5,577 nt of DNA from Immundisolibacteraceae bacterium (GTDB taxonomy: Bacteria > Pseudomonadota > Gammaproteobacteria > Immundisolibacterales > Immundisolibacteraceae): assembly GCA_019090185.1 (NCBI GenBank), contig JAHRWJ010000171.1:1-5577 (forward strand). The letters are read 5' to 3'. The translations under genes were made by a program, and so were the position numbers. Below are positions 4,987 to 5,577 of this stretch, piece by piece. A model generated the notes under the pieces. It was given only the letters and a program-made list of their open reading frames with translations. It ran no database searches and had not been told where the DNA came from. Positions within the stretch are counted from its first letter, which is position 1; the number at the start of each line of letters is the position of its first letter.

Positions 4987-5577
4987 GTGGCCGAAATTTT
5001 TCAGTTACCAGTATTGCGGGCGGGCACTGACCCAACGCTACCAATAGATCAGAAGCAGCTGCGAAAATGGTTAGAACAGACCAGCGGTAGAGATGTGTCG
5101 ACCAAAATTCGCCAGCTCTATGATTTATTAAAAGGCCTAAATAAAACCCAGCTGGCCGACAAAACTCGATTTGGTTTATTGGAAAGTTTACGGCCCCTGG
5201 TTGAGGATATTAGCTCGAATCTGGAACGTCACTATTCAGCCCTTGAGCAGCCACTACCCCCCCCCAACCGAAAAATTGCGTACAGCCTGGGTAAGCTGTT
5301 GCATCAGTATGTGTTGGGCTACTTTCGACTGATTGATCTGATTTCGGCAAAAATGGGCAGTGTTGAGGCCGGTGATATTTATGCGTTGTCCCATGCGCGG
5401 GCAATGGCGATTACTGCCAATCGGATGATGGTCTACTACCGAGCCTATCTGGCGGTACCTGATGGGGTCTGGAGTGATTGTCATACGATTTATCAGTTGG
5501 CTAAAAAACTGGCTATTCACCAGATCAAGCCGATGGCGGATGCTTCACCTAAGTCATCGGGACAATTAACAGATCAA
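4987..5577 (+). CDS. conserved-looking protein of unknown function, 5' part (runs off the window)
   Basis: An open frame of 197 codons from GTG 4987 to the last base, without a stop, so the C-terminus is missing. The N-terminus reads MAEIFQLPVLRAG. There is no signal peptide or clear membrane segment, and the protein should be cytoplasmic. It is rich in predicted helix: around 22-50 (QKQLRKWLEQ), 54-86 (TRFGLLESLRPLVEDISSNL), 96-122 (IAYSLGKLLHQYVLGYFRLI) and 130-157. A PPP run lies at 91-93, encoded by nine C. The stretch 161-174 (VWSDCHTIYQLAKK) ends the readable domain, followed by a Ser/Pro/Lys-rich segment. From memory it resembles the N-terminal part of a family of long gammaproteobacterial proteins annotated as hypothetical or PilZ-associated. 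That is weak, and no c-di-GMP motif is visible in this part. A strong ribosome site supports translation. The coding call is firm, the function unknown. Confidence 0.8.
   Translation, partial: MAEIFQLPVLRAGTDPTLPIDQKQLRKWLEQTSGRDVSTKIRQLYDLLKGLNKTQLADKTRFGLLESLRPLVEDISSNLERHYSALEQPLPPPNRKIAYSLGKLLHQYVLGYFRLIDLISAKMGSVEAGDIYALSHARAMAITANRMMVYYRAYLAVPDGVWSDCHTIYQLAKKLAIHQIKPMADASPKSSGQLTDQ
5257..5265 (+). repeat. homopolymer run of nine C inside the partial gene
   Basis: Nine consecutive C encode Pro91-Pro92-Pro93 of the protein starting at 4987. A one-base loss would lead to a stop at 5330-5332, and a one-base gain to a stop at 5292-5294. The tract could therefore switch the gene by slippage, or be a place where sequencing errors arise. 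The in-frame length of nine keeps the gene open here. Confidence 0.85.

Noticed and set aside
1..5577. Mobile element, CRISPR array, toxin-antitoxin or defence system
   Set aside because: There are no transposase or recombinase motifs, no regularly spaced direct repeats, no paired small toxin-antitoxin frames, and no terminal inverted repeats flanking the genes.

Overview
The window reads as chromosomal DNA of a free-living gammaproteobacterium. The prolyl-tRNA synthetase is the long, editing-domain bacterial form and looks very close to the enterobacterial and pseudomonad enzymes. CysK also resembles the E. coli enzyme, and base composition looks moderate (roughly half G+C by eye). A marine, aromatic-degrading lineage (Cellvibrionales/Spongiibacterales-like) would fit, but that is inference and the sequence does not settle it. 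I see no insertion sequence, CRISPR array, tRNA, rRNA or phage gene.

Layout. Positions 23-1494 hold two co-directional catabolic-looking genes. The first is a meta-cleavage-product hydrolase of the DmpD/XylF/TodF/CumD type. After 26 bp comes an isochorismatase-like hydrolase whose usual catalytic cysteine is replaced by valine. They are probably the 3' end of an operon for an aromatic compound that begins before the window. After 64 bp follows cysK (1559-2488, cysteine synthase), closed by a small hairpin and a strong intrinsic terminator (2492-2553). Next comes proS (2589-4298). On the opposite strand, only 6 bp from the proS stop, is an acylphosphatase gene (4305-4595) with an Arg in place of the conserved loop Gly. 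Positions 4596-4986 have no intact gene. Their minus strand shows three short, protein-like stretches in different frames that may be a decayed gene. From 4987 to the window edge runs the 5' part of an unidentified cytoplasmic, helix-rich protein gene with a GTG start and an internal run of nine C.

How the genes fit together. The first pair would act late in a ring-cleavage pathway, hydrolysing a C-C bond and then acting on a small acid, amide or related product. cysK, proS and the acylphosphatase gene are housekeeping and show no functional link to that pair. The window therefore looks like the junction between a catabolic cluster (left) and core chromosome (right). The most interesting points are the cysteine-less isochorismatase-like protein paired with a meta-cleavage hydrolase, the altered acylphosphatase loop, and the possible gene remnant at 4675-4933.
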